Shown: positions 1 through 5,917 of the stretch, piece after piece
How the letters are laid out: each line of letters begins with the position of its first letter
Position numbering within the stretch: the stretch's first letter is position 1
Source: Bryobacterales bacterium
Lineage (GTDB): Bacteria; Acidobacteriota; Terriglobia; Bryobacterales; Bryobacteraceae
Length of the DNA stretch: 7,351 nucleotides
Assembly: GCA_016880505.1 (NCBI GenBank)
Contig: JAEHDI010000868.1
Location: forward strand, 1 to 7,351
Direction of reading: 5' to 3'
Position numbers and translations under genes: made by a program
The notes under the pieces: model-generated
Databases searched by the model: none
What the model saw: the letters and a program-made list of their open reading frames with translations, nothing else
What the model was told of the DNA's origin: nothing

Positions 1-296
1 AGGTCGGCGTGGGGGCTCTTGGGTCCCCAGTCGTCCATAAAGTTGTCGAAGGTGTAGTCGTGGCAAGCCGGGGCGCCGGGTCTATCGCAGCCCCAAAGTA
101 CGTAAGCGGCCTGGAAGTCCTTCGCACGGAGAAGTTCGAAGAAGCGCTTGGCCTGCTTCGTCTCTCGGTAGTTGCGAAACAGGAGATAAAAAGTACCGGC
201 GAGAGCCGCGATCACAGCGATGGAAAGCAGAACGCGTCTGATGCGCCGCTCGCGCTGTTCTTCGCCGGCGCCGTAGCGCTCCAGATAACCCGCCAT
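1..296 (-). CDS. Small single-pass membrane protein of unknown function, C-terminus beyond window
   Basis: I do not recognise this gene. The visible part is 98 residues from an ATG at 296, open to the window edge, so the C-terminus is missing. It starts with about 20 charged, Arg/Glu-rich residues, followed by one hydrophobic stretch (about residues 22-40, LLSIAVIAALAGTFYLLF) and then a soluble part. This predicts a membrane-anchored protein with a short cytoplasmic N-terminus and an outward-facing domain. The soluble part begins with a pattern (RFFELLRAKDFQAAYVLW, residues 51-68) like the first helices of small NTF2-like domains, but that fold is only a guess. Two cysteines (C70, C78) lie in the outward-facing part. 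The start is 18 nt after the stop of the ompH/skp-like gene and has no clear Shine-Dalgarno sequence, so it probably depends on transcription and perhaps translation from that gene. Confidence 0.7.
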   Translation of the reverse strand, partial: MAGYLERYGAGEEQRERRIRRVLLSIAVIAALAGTFYLLFRNYRETKQAKRFFELLRAKDFQAAYVLWGCDRPGAPACHDYTFDNFMDDWGPKSPHAD

Positions 297-314
297 CGTC
301 GTCAGATTCTGTTT

Positions 315-842
315 CTACTTTACCGGATACGCCTTGTCGTAAGCGTCCGCGGCGTCTTTAGTGATTTCCAGGGCGGGTTTGAAATAGACGGTGTTGGAGA
401 CGTCGATCACGACGTCGAGACCCTTTTCTTCAGCTATCTTCCGGACCACATCGGCCATCTGCCGGCCGCCTTTTCCGAGAATGGTGTTGCGTTCGAAATC
501 CACTTCCGACTGAAGGTCTTCGCCGATTCGCTGAAGCTCACGCTGCTTGCGCTGGCCCTGGATGGTGAGGTCCTGCTGGGCCTGCTGGGTGAGCTTGTCA
601 CCCATGGTCTGAAGCTGCTTCTGGATGCCCTCCAGATCTTGCCGCAGCTTGTCCATCTCCTCCTGCCGAGGCTTGAACTTGGCCTCAAGTTCGGCCTGGG
701 CCTTCTTCATTTCCGCGGTAGCCAACAAGGCTTGCTGCATGTTGATGATCGCGATCTTCGATTGCGCAGCAGCGGGAAGCACCGTGAAGGCGCAGGTGAC
801 GGCCGCTAGCAACGGCAGACGGAAAGCGTTCCACGAAATCAT
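315..842 (-). CDS. skp: OmpH/Skp-family periplasmic chaperone
   Basis: This encodes a 175-residue OmpH/Skp family protein. Family members are periplasmic chaperones that hold unfolded outer-membrane proteins on their way to the Bam complex. Residues 1-26 form a clear Sec signal peptide (hydrophobic core LPLLAAVTCAFTVL, cleavage likely after AAA before Q27). The mature part opens with KIAIINMQQALL, the family's first beta strand and helix. A long charged helical region follows (about residues 43-125, rich in Lys, Glu and Gln) that would form the coiled-coil tentacles. The C-terminal part, with GLDVVIDVSNTVYFKPALEIT, returns to the body domain. Length fits the family (E. coli Skp precursor is 161 aa). 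The reading frame extends upstream to 1064, but the signal peptide and a GAGGAG site at 853-858 place the start at 842. It lies 91 nt after groES in the same direction, not beside bamA or lpxD as in E. coli. Confidence 0.88.
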   Translation of the reverse strand: MISWNAFRLPLLAAVTCAFTVLPAAAQSKIAIINMQQALLATAEMKKAQAELEAKFKPRQEEMDKLRQDLEGIQKQLQTMGDKLTQQAQQDLTIQGQRKQRELQRIGEDLQSEVDFERNTILGKGGRQMADVVRKIAEEKGLDVVIDVSNTVYFKPALEITKDAADAYDKAYPVK

Positions 843-852
843 GCCAAACAGA

Positions 853-858
853 CTCCTC
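853..858 (-). promoter_or_regulatory. Shine-Dalgarno site of the ompH/skp-like gene
   Basis: GAGGAG on the minus strand ends 10 nt before the ATG at 842. Together with the signal peptide that begins at that ATG, it decides the start against the longer in-frame extension, which would overlap groES. A GTG at 860-858 (six codons upstream) is in frame but overlaps this site. Confidence 0.65.
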
Positions 859-933
859 ACTTTTTGGGAATACTCTAACAGGTTAACACAACGTGACTTA
901 CCACCATCGCCGGAGATTGGGCGCGGTGCGAGA

Positions 934-1224
934 CTATTCAGAGAACACCCCGAGGATCTCGTCCTCGCGAACGATAAGGTACTCCTCGCCGCCGATCTTG
1001 ATTTCCGAACCGGAATATTTGCCGAACAGGATGTGATCGCCTTCCTTAACGGCCACCGGCACACGCTCCCCGCTTTCGAGCAGTTTTCCGTTGCCGACCG
1101 CGATCACTTTGGCCCGGGTGGGTTTTTCCTTGGCGGTGTCGGGGATGATAATTCCGTGCTGAACGGATTCCGATTCTTCGGTGCGCTGAACGAGCACGCG
1201 GTCATGCAGAGGCCGAATGTCCAT
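934..1224 (-). CDS. groES: Co-chaperonin GroES (Cpn10), no groEL beside it
   Basis: This is a 96-residue, full-length GroES/Cpn10, the heptameric lid of the GroEL folding chamber in the cytoplasm. It opens with the family signature IRPLHDRVLVQR (residues 3-14). The GroEL-binding mobile loop spans about 15-32, followed by DTAKEKP, VIAVGNGK, the hydrophobic strand HILFGKYSGSEI and the end EYLIVREDEILGV. The usual GGIVL/GGIII tripeptide core of the loop reads HGIII (residues 23-27), so the first Gly is His while the hydrophobic residues that contact GroEL are kept. The start is supported by AAAGGAG 7 nt upstream. groEL normally follows groES directly; here the next gene is an OmpH/Skp-type chaperone, so this may be a secondary GroES paralogue. 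A strong promoter and a leader hairpin precede it; I see no CIRCE element in the leader. Confidence 0.96.
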   Translation of the reverse strand: MDIRPLHDRVLVQRTEESESVQHGIIIPDTAKEKPTRAKVIAVGNGKLLESGERVPVAVKEGDHILFGKYSGSEIKIGGEEYLIVREDEILGVFSE

Positions 1225-1231
1225 GAGACGA

Positions 1232-1238
1232 CTCCTTT
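1232..1238 (-). promoter_or_regulatory. Shine-Dalgarno site of groES
   Basis: AAAGGAG on the minus strand, 7 nt before the groES ATG. It is one of the best ribosome binding sites in the window, in keeping with a highly expressed chaperone gene. Confidence 0.75.
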
Positions 1239-1267
1239 CCTCGAAGAAGCTCCTTGGAAGACGGAAT

Positions 1268-1288
1268 GGGCGGCGATCAATGCCGCCC
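1268..1288 (-). promoter_or_regulatory. Perfect stem-loop at the 5' end of the groES leader
   Basis: GGGCGGC (1288-1282 on the minus strand) and GCCGCCC (1274-1268) form a perfect 7-bp GC stem around a 7-nt loop (ATTGATC). With a start site predicted near 1292, the stem would begin about 4 nt from the 5' end of the groES mRNA. Such terminal stems are known to protect mRNAs from 5'-dependent decay. No U-tract follows, so it is not an intrinsic terminator. It is about 30 nt upstream of the Shine-Dalgarno site, so it does not mask it directly. Confidence 0.55.
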
Positions 1289-1298
1289 GCCGTGTGCC

Positions 1299-1327
1299 AA
1301 TATAGCCCGTGGGCGCGGAAGAGTCAA
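1299..1327 (-). promoter_or_regulatory. Sigma70-type promoter of the groES operon
   Basis: On the minus strand, TTGACT (1327-1322) and TATATT (1304-1299) are separated by exactly 17 nt. Each box is one base from consensus. The expected transcription start is near 1292, giving a groES leader of about 68 nt. It is the best -35/-10 pair that I find in the window. It probably drives groES, the ompH/skp-like gene and the small membrane protein downstream. Confidence 0.7.
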
Positions 1328-1342
1328 CGCCGGAGGGATGCG

Positions 1343-1351
1343 TGATATTCT
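1343..1351 (+). promoter_or_regulatory. Possible extended -10 promoter of the dehydrogenase gene
   Basis: TGATATTCT matches an extended -10 (TGN plus TATTCT) and would give a start near 1358, about 31 nt before the ATG at 1389. There is no good -35; the expected position overlaps the -35 box of the divergent groES promoter. If real, the two promoters would share this stretch and could compete for RNA polymerase. Confidence 0.3.
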
Positions 1352-1376
1352 TGTGGGCTGCGCGGCGCGGCCGCGC

Positions 1377-1382
1377 GGGAGG
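1377..1382 (+). promoter_or_regulatory. Shine-Dalgarno site of the dehydrogenase gene
   Basis: GGGAGG ends 6 nt before the ATG at 1389. It decides the start in favour of 1389 over the longer open frame from 1254, whose first 45 codons cross the groES promoter and look non-coding. Confidence 0.65.
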
Positions 1383-1388
1383 TTCCGG

Positions 1389-2483
1389 ATGGCGAAGAAA
1401 TCCGTTTCGCGGCGGAGTTTCATGGCGGTTGCCGGCGGGGTCCCTGCCGCCGCGACAGCGCGCAATCCCGTGGTGGCGAATCCTTTGGTCATCAGTGAGG
1501 TGAAAGTGGAACAGGAGCCTCTCCGAATCGTCACGATGTACCCGTTCGAGCCGCACGAGGCGGCGAAGATTACGAGCGCGGGGGCGGTCAGGGTCGATCT
1601 GATCATCTGTAAAACGCCGGAGGAGTTCCGCCAGAAACTGAGGGACGCGGAAGTCGTCTACGGCGGCGTGCGTGGACGGGACCTGCCGGGAGCGCCAAAG
1701 CTGAAATGGGTCCAGGCGGGCGGCGCCGGCGTCGAGGGCCTGGACCGGGAGTTCGTAGAAAGCCCGGTGGTGCTGACAAACTACGCGCGCACGTTCGCTC
1801 CCGGTATTTCGGAGACGGCAATTGGGCTCCTGCTGTGCCTCACGCGGGGCATCAGCAAGTACTACGTGCCTCAGTTCTCCAAGCGCACCATGGATCCCGT
1901 CGGCACGCCGAAGTCGGATCACCATTCCGAGCTGGTTGGGCGGACGATGGGAATTGTGGGAATGGGCGGTATCGGCAGCGCGGTGGCGAGAAGGGCTTAC
2001 TACGGCTTCGACATGCGCATCGTCGGCACCGACGCACGGCCGATCCCGAAGCCGGAGCACGTTGCAGAACTACGCGACCCGGAATGGTTTCCGAAGATGG
2101 TCCCGCAAGTGGACGTGCTGGTGGCGGCGGCGCCTCACACTCCCGAAACGGACCGCATGTTTAACGAAAAAGTCTTCCGCAACATGAAGAAGACCGCTTA
2201 TTTTCTGGCGCTGTCCCGCGGCGGGCTGTTCGACGACATGGCGCTCGTGAAGGCACTGAAGGAAGGCTGGATTGCCGGCGCGGGGCTGGACGTATTTCCA
2301 AAGGAGCCGCCACCGTCGGAGCACCCGATTTTCGACTGCCCGAACGTCGTCATGTCGGCGCACACCTCGGGATGGAGTCCGGACCGGCAGGTGCGTCTGA
2401 TCGATCTGTTCGCGGAGAACGTGAGCCGCTACACGAGAGGGCAGCCGCTCATCAACGTGGTCGACAAGCAGCGCGGCTACTGA
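1389..2483 (+). CDS. D-isomer-specific 2-hydroxyacid dehydrogenase with Tat-like leader
   Basis: This 364-residue protein belongs to the NAD(P)-dependent D-2-hydroxyacid dehydrogenase family, which interconverts 2-keto acids and D-2-hydroxy acids. The split substrate domain covers about residues 45-145 and the C-terminal end; the Rossmann domain covers about 150-330. GMGGIG (191-196) is the dinucleotide-binding loop. D215 at the end of the second strand favours NAD over NADP. The catalytic set is complete: R277 (in SRGGLFDD), E306 (in DVFPKEP) and H325 (in SAHTSG). The substrate is not evident; the sequence is more like the divergent hydroxyphenylpyruvate/glyoxylate-reductase-like members than PGDH, and it has no ACT domain. 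The N-terminus carries SRRSFM (7-12) followed by an Ala/Gly-rich stretch to about residue 24, which looks like a twin-arginine signal and is odd for a soluble NAD enzyme. The stop overlaps the convergent kinase gene by 7 bp. Confidence 0.92.
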   Translation: MAKKSVSRRSFMAVAGGVPAAATARNPVVANPLVISEVKVEQEPLRIVTMYPFEPHEAAKITSAGAVRVDLIICKTPEEFRQKLRDAEVVYGGVRGRDLPGAPKLKWVQAGGAGVEGLDREFVESPVVLTNYARTFAPGISETAIGLLLCLTRGISKYYVPQFSKRTMDPVGTPKSDHHSELVGRTMGIVGMGGIGSAVARRAYYGFDMRIVGTDARPIPKPEHVAELRDPEWFPKMVPQVDVLVAAAPHTPETDRMFNEKVFRNMKKTAYFLALSRGGLFDDMALVKALKEGWIAGAGLDVFPKEPPPSEHPIFDCPNVVMSAHTSGWSPDRQVRLIDLFAENVSRYTRGQPLINVVDKQRGY

Positions 2484-3214
2484 TCGGATTCACTCTTCTG
2501 CCGGGACCGCGTCCGTGGGGCGGCGAAGAGGCCGCCGATGTGCTGCTGAAGGCGGCGGAAGATCAGTTCCGGCTGCTGGCTGGCGTCGATGGTCACGAAG
2601 TTGTACTTGGATGCCATCCGATCGAACGCGCGTATGAGCCGAGTCTGATACCTGACGAAGCTGTCATACATGTCGCGCCCGAATCGCATATCCATTCCGC
2701 TTTCCCAATAGTCGAAGGCGCCTCGGCCGAGGACTACGCGGGAAACCAAGTCCTTGACGTCGCAGCGGAGGTAGAAGACTGCGTGCGGCACGAGAGCGAA
2801 ACCGGCCACCTGCTCGATCCAGCGCCGATCCTCGTTGCGCGCGATGGCCCGCGCCATGATCGAGAAGATGTAGCGGTCGGTGAGGACAACGAAACCGGCG
2901 CGCAAGGCGGGAATGATTTTATTTTCGAGGCGGTCCGCGAAGTCGGTCGTGTAAAACAGGGTCAGCGTGACCGACCCGAGCGTATGTCCTTCCTTGGCCT
3001 GCTGGATGCCCTTAGCGGCAAGAGCGGAACGCGCCATGCCGGTGTCGAGGACGGCGTGGCCTTTCTGCTCGAGCCAGACGCGCAGGCGACTGACCTGAGT
3101 GGACCGTCCGACCGCGTCGGGGCCCTCGATCACGATGAGTTTTCCCTGGAGTTCGTCCGGGTCGATGCCGGGCAGCGGCTCACTATAGAACTGAAGCGGC
3201 AGTTTCGAAATCAC
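2477..3214 (-). CDS. Thymidylate-kinase-like P-loop protein with Arg in place of the Walker A Lys
   Basis: This 245-residue protein has the thymidylate kinase fold pattern and is a tandem paralogue of the gene just upstream. The P-loop region reads GPDAVGRST (residues 31-39): the invariant Lys of GxxxxGK[ST] is Arg (R37, codon CGG). Other family parts remain: TDFADR (90-95), the IIPALRAG helix (100-107), and the DRY motif (D113-Y115). It shares with its neighbour a motif not typical of dTMP kinases, FDYWESGMD (167-175), then DSFVRYQTR. It has about 20 extra residues before the first strand and a basic tail, so it exceeds the usual ~210 aa of Tmk. It starts at GTG, with GGAGAG 4 nt upstream, inside the end of the preceding gene (32-bp overlap), so translation is probably coupled. 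Its ATPase ability is in doubt; it may be a regulatory or structural partner. Housekeeping dTMP kinase activity is unlikely. Confidence 0.85.
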   Translation of the reverse strand: MISKLPLQFYSEPLPGIDPDELQGKLIVIEGPDAVGRSTQVSRLRVWLEQKGHAVLDTGMARSALAAKGIQQAKEGHTLGSVTLTLFYTTDFADRLENKIIPALRAGFVVLTDRYIFSIMARAIARNEDRRWIEQVAGFALVPHAVFYLRCDVKDLVSRVVLGRGAFDYWESGMDMRFGRDMYDSFVRYQTRLIRAFDRMASKYNFVTIDASQQPELIFRRLQQHIGGLFAAPRTRSRQKSESDQ

Positions 3215-3914
3215 TGGTCTCTCCGGGTTCGAAGCGGAGAACGTCGGTTCTCAGACGCTCACCCAATTCCTCCATCACGATCCGGCGCATCTGTTTCTGC
3301 TGCTCTTCGATTGAGCCGGCGGCATCGATGACGTGGAAGCCCATCTCCGCGATCATCGATTCGTACTCCTCCAGAATCCGCCCCTGGAACAGCCGGAAGC
3401 TTTCCTCGATGTTACGGCTCAGGCCGATGTCCATGCCGGCCTCGTAATACTTGATGGCGTTGCGGCCACCGAGGATCCGGCCCAAGGCGACATCGAGGGG
3501 CACGCGAAAGTAGAAGGCAAGGTTCGGACGGATGGCGAAGCGGTACAGGTTTCGAACCCAGCGGCGACTCACGCCACGGACCACATCCCGGCCGAAAGCG
3601 GTGTAGGCGTAGCGGTCGGCGCAAACGACGGCGCCGGCTTTGAGGAGCGGAAGGATGTAGCGCTCCATGCGGTCGGCAAAGTCGGTGGCGTGGATCAGGC
3701 TGAACGTCGTCGGCGTGAACATCTCCTTTTTCTTGCCGCGGCGGGTGGTTTCGCTCACGAGCGGAGAGGAGTTCCATTCACTGAAGGCAACCGCCAGCCC
3801 CTGGGAGCGCAGCCACTGGCTCAGGAGGGAGATTTGGGTCGACTTGCCGGAGCCGTCGATGCCTTCCACAACGATGAGCTTGCCCTTGAAACGGTTCGGC
3901 AGAAAGAGAGCCAT
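3183..3914 (-). CDS. Thymidylate-kinase-like P-loop kinase with intact Walker A
   Basis: This 243-residue protein (245 if the GTG at 3920 is used) resembles thymidylate kinase, the enzyme that makes dTDP from dTMP and ATP. GIDGSGKST (about residues 18-26 from the ATG) is a canonical Tmk P-loop. TDFADR, the ILPLLKAG helix and the ADRY motif follow in family order. It departs from true Tmk where dTMP is bound: the strand-2 region reads SEWNSSPLVS instead of the EPGGT type, and the usual SxAYQ after DRY is replaced by AYTAFGRD. KYYEAGMD plus ESFRLFQ is shared with the downstream paralogue. A nucleotide or other small-molecule kinase of a separate Tmk-like subfamily is the likely role; true dTMP kinase remains possible. 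No good ribosome binding site is visible; a TATAAT box lies 18 nt upstream of the ATG. It diverges from ppx/gppA across only 32 bp. Confidence 0.87.
   Translation of the reverse strand: MALFLPNRFKGKLIVVEGIDGSGKSTQISLLSQWLRSQGLAVAFSEWNSSPLVSETTRRGKKKEMFTPTTFSLIHATDFADRMERYILPLLKAGAVVCADRYAYTAFGRDVVRGVSRRWVRNLYRFAIRPNLAFYFRVPLDVALGRILGGRNAIKYYEAGMDIGLSRNIEESFRLFQGRILEEYESMIAEMGFHVIDAAGSIEEQQKQMRRIVMEELGERLRTDVLRFEPGETSDFETAASVL
3219..3224 (-). promoter_or_regulatory. Shine-Dalgarno site supporting the GTG start of the second kinase-like gene
   Basis: GGAGAG on the minus strand lies 4 nt before the GTG at 3214-3212, inside the coding sequence of the upstream paralogue. It supports the GTG start and a 32-bp gene overlap. 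Confidence 0.5.
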
Positions 3915-3931
3915 AAGCACCGGGGAATTCT

Positions 3932-3940
3932 TATTATATT
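3932..3940. promoter_or_regulatory. Overlapping divergent -10 elements between the kinase pair and ppx/gppA
   Basis: This AT-rich patch in an otherwise GC-rich region carries a perfect TATAAT on the minus strand (3938-3933), and TATTAT (3932-3937) and TATATT (3935-3940) on the plus strand. The plus-strand TATATT ends 7 nt before the ppx ATG, so that mRNA could start at or near its initiation codon. The minus-strand box would start transcription about 12 nt before the kinase ATG. I see no matching -35 box on either side. Neither gene has a clear Shine-Dalgarno sequence here. Confidence 0.5.
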
Positions 3941-3946
3941 CCTAGT

Positions 3947-5479
3947 ATGCCGAGATACGCCGCGATCGACATCGGCAGCAATTCTGTGCGGATGCTCGCC
4001 GCGGAAGTAGCCCCGGGCGCGCCGGCGCGCATCCTTGCAGCCGAGCGTCAGGTGACCCGGCTGGGAGAGGGCGTTTTTCGGAACGGATTTCTCACCTCCG
4101 AGGCGATGGACTTTGCCTGCGCGACCCTGACGAGTATGGCGCGGATTTACCAGCAGCTCGACGTGGTGGGTGTACGCGCCGTAGCCACCAGCGCCGTGCG
4201 GGACGCACGCAACCAGGCGGAGTTCCTCCAGCGGGCTTCCGATGCCATTGGAGCGCCTGTGGAGCTGGTCTCCGGGCAGGAGGAGGCGCGCCTGATTCAC
4301 CTCGGCGTGCAGACCCGCTGGCCGCATCCTAAGCAGCGCGTGCTGATCATCGATATCGGCGGCGGCAGCGCGGAACTGATCCTGAGCGAGCAAGGCCGGA
4401 TGACGGCGGCATTCTCCAGACCGCTCGGCGCAGTTCGTCTGAGGGAAGCGTTCCTCAAACACGACCCACCGGAGCCGGCCGAATTGCACCGGCTCGACGA
4501 GTACATCGAGGAGAAGCTGGCTGGACCGATCCAGCGGATCGGGACCGGCCCGTGGGACCGCGCGATCGCGACCTCTGCGACCGCGTCCGCGGTAGTGTGC
4601 GCGGTGAACCGCATTCCGAGGTCGAGGCGCGACTCGGCCGACAGGTTGCGAGCCACTGCCCCGCAGGTGCGCAAGTTTTTCGACGCTGTCTCGCGGCGCG
4701 ACTTGAACGCACGCCGCAAACTCACCGGTATCGGACCGCGGCGAGCCGAGATCATCATTCCCGGCGCGGCAGTGCTGGTGCGGGCGATGAGGGATTTCCG
4801 CCTGCCGCCGATTTGGTACTCCGACGCCGGCGTCCGAGATGGAGTCATCGCCGATCTGGCCGCGCGGAGGGTGGGCCAGGAGCTCACGCAACTCAGCCGG
4901 GAGCAGCGCAGGGTGGTCGAGGACACGGCGCGGCATTACGGGGTCCAGGTGAAACACGCGCGCAAAGTCGCGTCGCTCGCACATACGTTGTTCGATTCGT
5001 TTCAGTCGCTGCACGAGCTTCCGCCGAACACTGGAAGGCTGCTCGAAGCGGCCGCCTATCTGCATGACACCGGGCACTATGTCAGCGACACGCGGCACCA
5101 CAAGCACTCCTATTACCTGGTGGCGAACTCCGACATGCCCGGCTTCACCGACAGGGAGCGGTTGCTGATCGCAAATCTGTGCCGCTACCACAGGCGCGCG
5201 CTGCCGGCGCCGATACATGACAATCTCCAGTTGCTAAGCGCTGAAGAAAGGCGTACAGTCGATCTGCTGCATCCCCTGCTGCGGCTTGCGGATAGCTTGG
5301 ATCGCAGCCACGATCAGAGGGTTGAGAGCCTGGAATGTCAGATTCATGACGACACAGTGGTGCTGCATATCCGGGCGGCCGCGGACACGGACCTGGAGGA
5401 GTGGGCGGGCGAGAAGGCCGCGGAGATATTTCACAAGGTCTACCAGCGCCCGCTGTCGCTGGTAAGGGTCAGGTCATAA
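3947..5479 (+). CDS. ppx: Exopolyphosphatase / pppGpp phosphohydrolase (Ppx/GppA family) with C-terminal HD domain
   Basis: This 510-residue protein of the Ppx/GppA family removes terminal phosphates from polyphosphate or converts pppGpp to ppGpp, in the cytoplasm. The N-terminal ASKHA-fold phosphatase (about 1-305) shows AIDIGSNSVRM (6-16), SGQEEARL (109-116, with the catalytic Glu at E112/E113), IDIGGGSAELIL (135-146) and YSDAGVRDGVI (291-301). The C-terminal HD-type domain (about 320-490) has H337, H373/D374 (LHDTGHYVS), a His-rich HHKHSYYL segment and D449. Length is close to E. coli Ppx (513) and GppA (494); sequence alone does not separate the two activities. The neighbouring CHAD gene, which starts directly after its stop with no gap, favours a polyphosphate role. 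No Shine-Dalgarno sequence precedes the ATG, and the promoter-like patch is so close that the mRNA may be leaderless. Confidence 0.95.
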   Translation: MPRYAAIDIGSNSVRMLAAEVAPGAPARILAAERQVTRLGEGVFRNGFLTSEAMDFACATLTSMARIYQQLDVVGVRAVATSAVRDARNQAEFLQRASDAIGAPVELVSGQEEARLIHLGVQTRWPHPKQRVLIIDIGGGSAELILSEQGRMTAAFSRPLGAVRLREAFLKHDPPEPAELHRLDEYIEEKLAGPIQRIGTGPWDRAIATSATASAVVCAVNRIPRSRRDSADRLRATAPQVRKFFDAVSRRDLNARRKLTGIGPRRAEIIIPGAAVLVRAMRDFRLPPIWYSDAGVRDGVIADLAARRVGQELTQLSREQRRVVEDTARHYGVQVKHARKVASLAHTLFDSFQSLHELPPNTGRLLEAAAYLHDTGHYVSDTRHHKHSYYLVANSDMPGFTDRERLLIANLCRYHRRALPAPIHDNLQLLSAEERRTVDLLHPLLRLADSLDRSHDQRVESLECQIHDDTVVLHIRAAADTDLEEWAGEKAAEIFHKVYQRPLSLVRVRS

Positions 5480-5917
5480 ATGAAGTCGGGGGATAGCCCT
5501 TGCACCGGAGAACCGATTGCGAAATACGCAACTGTCCAGGCGTCCCGGCGGCTCAACCGCTTCGCATTCGAGTTGCGGCGGGCAGCCAAGTCCGGTGACG
5601 CTGACGCAATACACGACCTTCGCGTGTCGATCCGCCGGCTCTCGCAGTGCCTGCGCGTCTTCGGACAGTTTTTTCCCGCGCGCGATTCAAGGAAGATCCG
5701 GCGGCGGCTTCGCCTGACTATGGACATGGCCGCGGAGCTCCGCAACCGCGATATCACTTTGACTCTCCTTAACGAGGCGGGCGCCGGCGCAGACACGCCA
5801 TTGTGCCGGAAGATCGCCGAGGACCGGAAAGAAGCGGAACGGGAGTTCGCCGAGTCGATCCGAAGGTGGGGACGTCGCGAGTTCTCGGCGAAATGGCGCC
5901 GGCGGTTGCGTCTCTGA
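5480..5917 (+). CDS. CHAD domain protein, N-terminal half (frame ends at TGA)
   Basis: These 145 residues are the first half of a CHAD domain, an all-helical, His- and Arg-rich domain shown in other bacteria to bind inorganic polyphosphate. AIHDLRVSIRRLSQCLRVF (43-61) matches the first conserved CHAD helix, with H45, R48, R52 and R53 as the phosphate-contact pattern. RKIRRRLRLTMDMAAELRNRDITLTLL (71-97) matches the second helix. The frame then stops at TGA 5915-5917 after a basic run (KWRRRLRL), before the second repeat of the domain. The ATG abuts the ppx stop, so the two are translated from one message. The missing half is encoded just downstream in the +1 frame. The product as read would be half a domain unless the frame is restored. 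Confidence 0.85.
   Translation: MKSGDSPCTGEPIAKYATVQASRRLNRFAFELRRAAKSGDADAIHDLRVSIRRLSQCLRVFGQFFPARDSRKIRRRLRLTMDMAAELRNRDITLTLLNEAGAGADTPLCRKIAEDRKEAEREFAESIRRWGRREFSAKWRRRLRL

Noticed and set aside
9..809. 266-codon open frame on the plus strand opposite the ompH/skp-like gene
   Set aside because: The minus-strand frame has a signal peptide and OmpH pattern. The plus-strand translation is a Leu-rich mirror of the coiled-coil codons.
843..933. Possible second promoter (TGTTAGAGT-like extended -10) in the groES-ompH gap
   Set aside because: The box is weak and has no -35; the gap is AT-richer than its surroundings but nothing supports a separate start.
1225..1308. CIRCE operator expected before a groES gene
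   Set aside because: No TTAGCACTC/GAGTGCTAA inverted repeat is present; the only inverted repeat is the GGGCGGC/GCCGCCC stem.
1104..2060. 318-codon open frame on the minus strand
   Set aside because: It covers the groES start, the groES promoter and the antisense of the dehydrogenase. Its composition is Arg/His-rich and typical of a shadow frame.
2372..3331. 319-codon open frame on the plus strand
   Set aside because: It is antisense to the kinase-like gene and overlaps the end of the dehydrogenase gene. No domain is visible and the minus-strand product has clear family motifs.
3821..5218. 465-codon open frame on the minus strand
   Set aside because: It lies antisense to ppx/gppA, whose motifs are unmistakable. 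Its translation is Arg/Pro-rich low-complexity sequence without a recognisable domain, as expected for antisense frames in GC-rich DNA.
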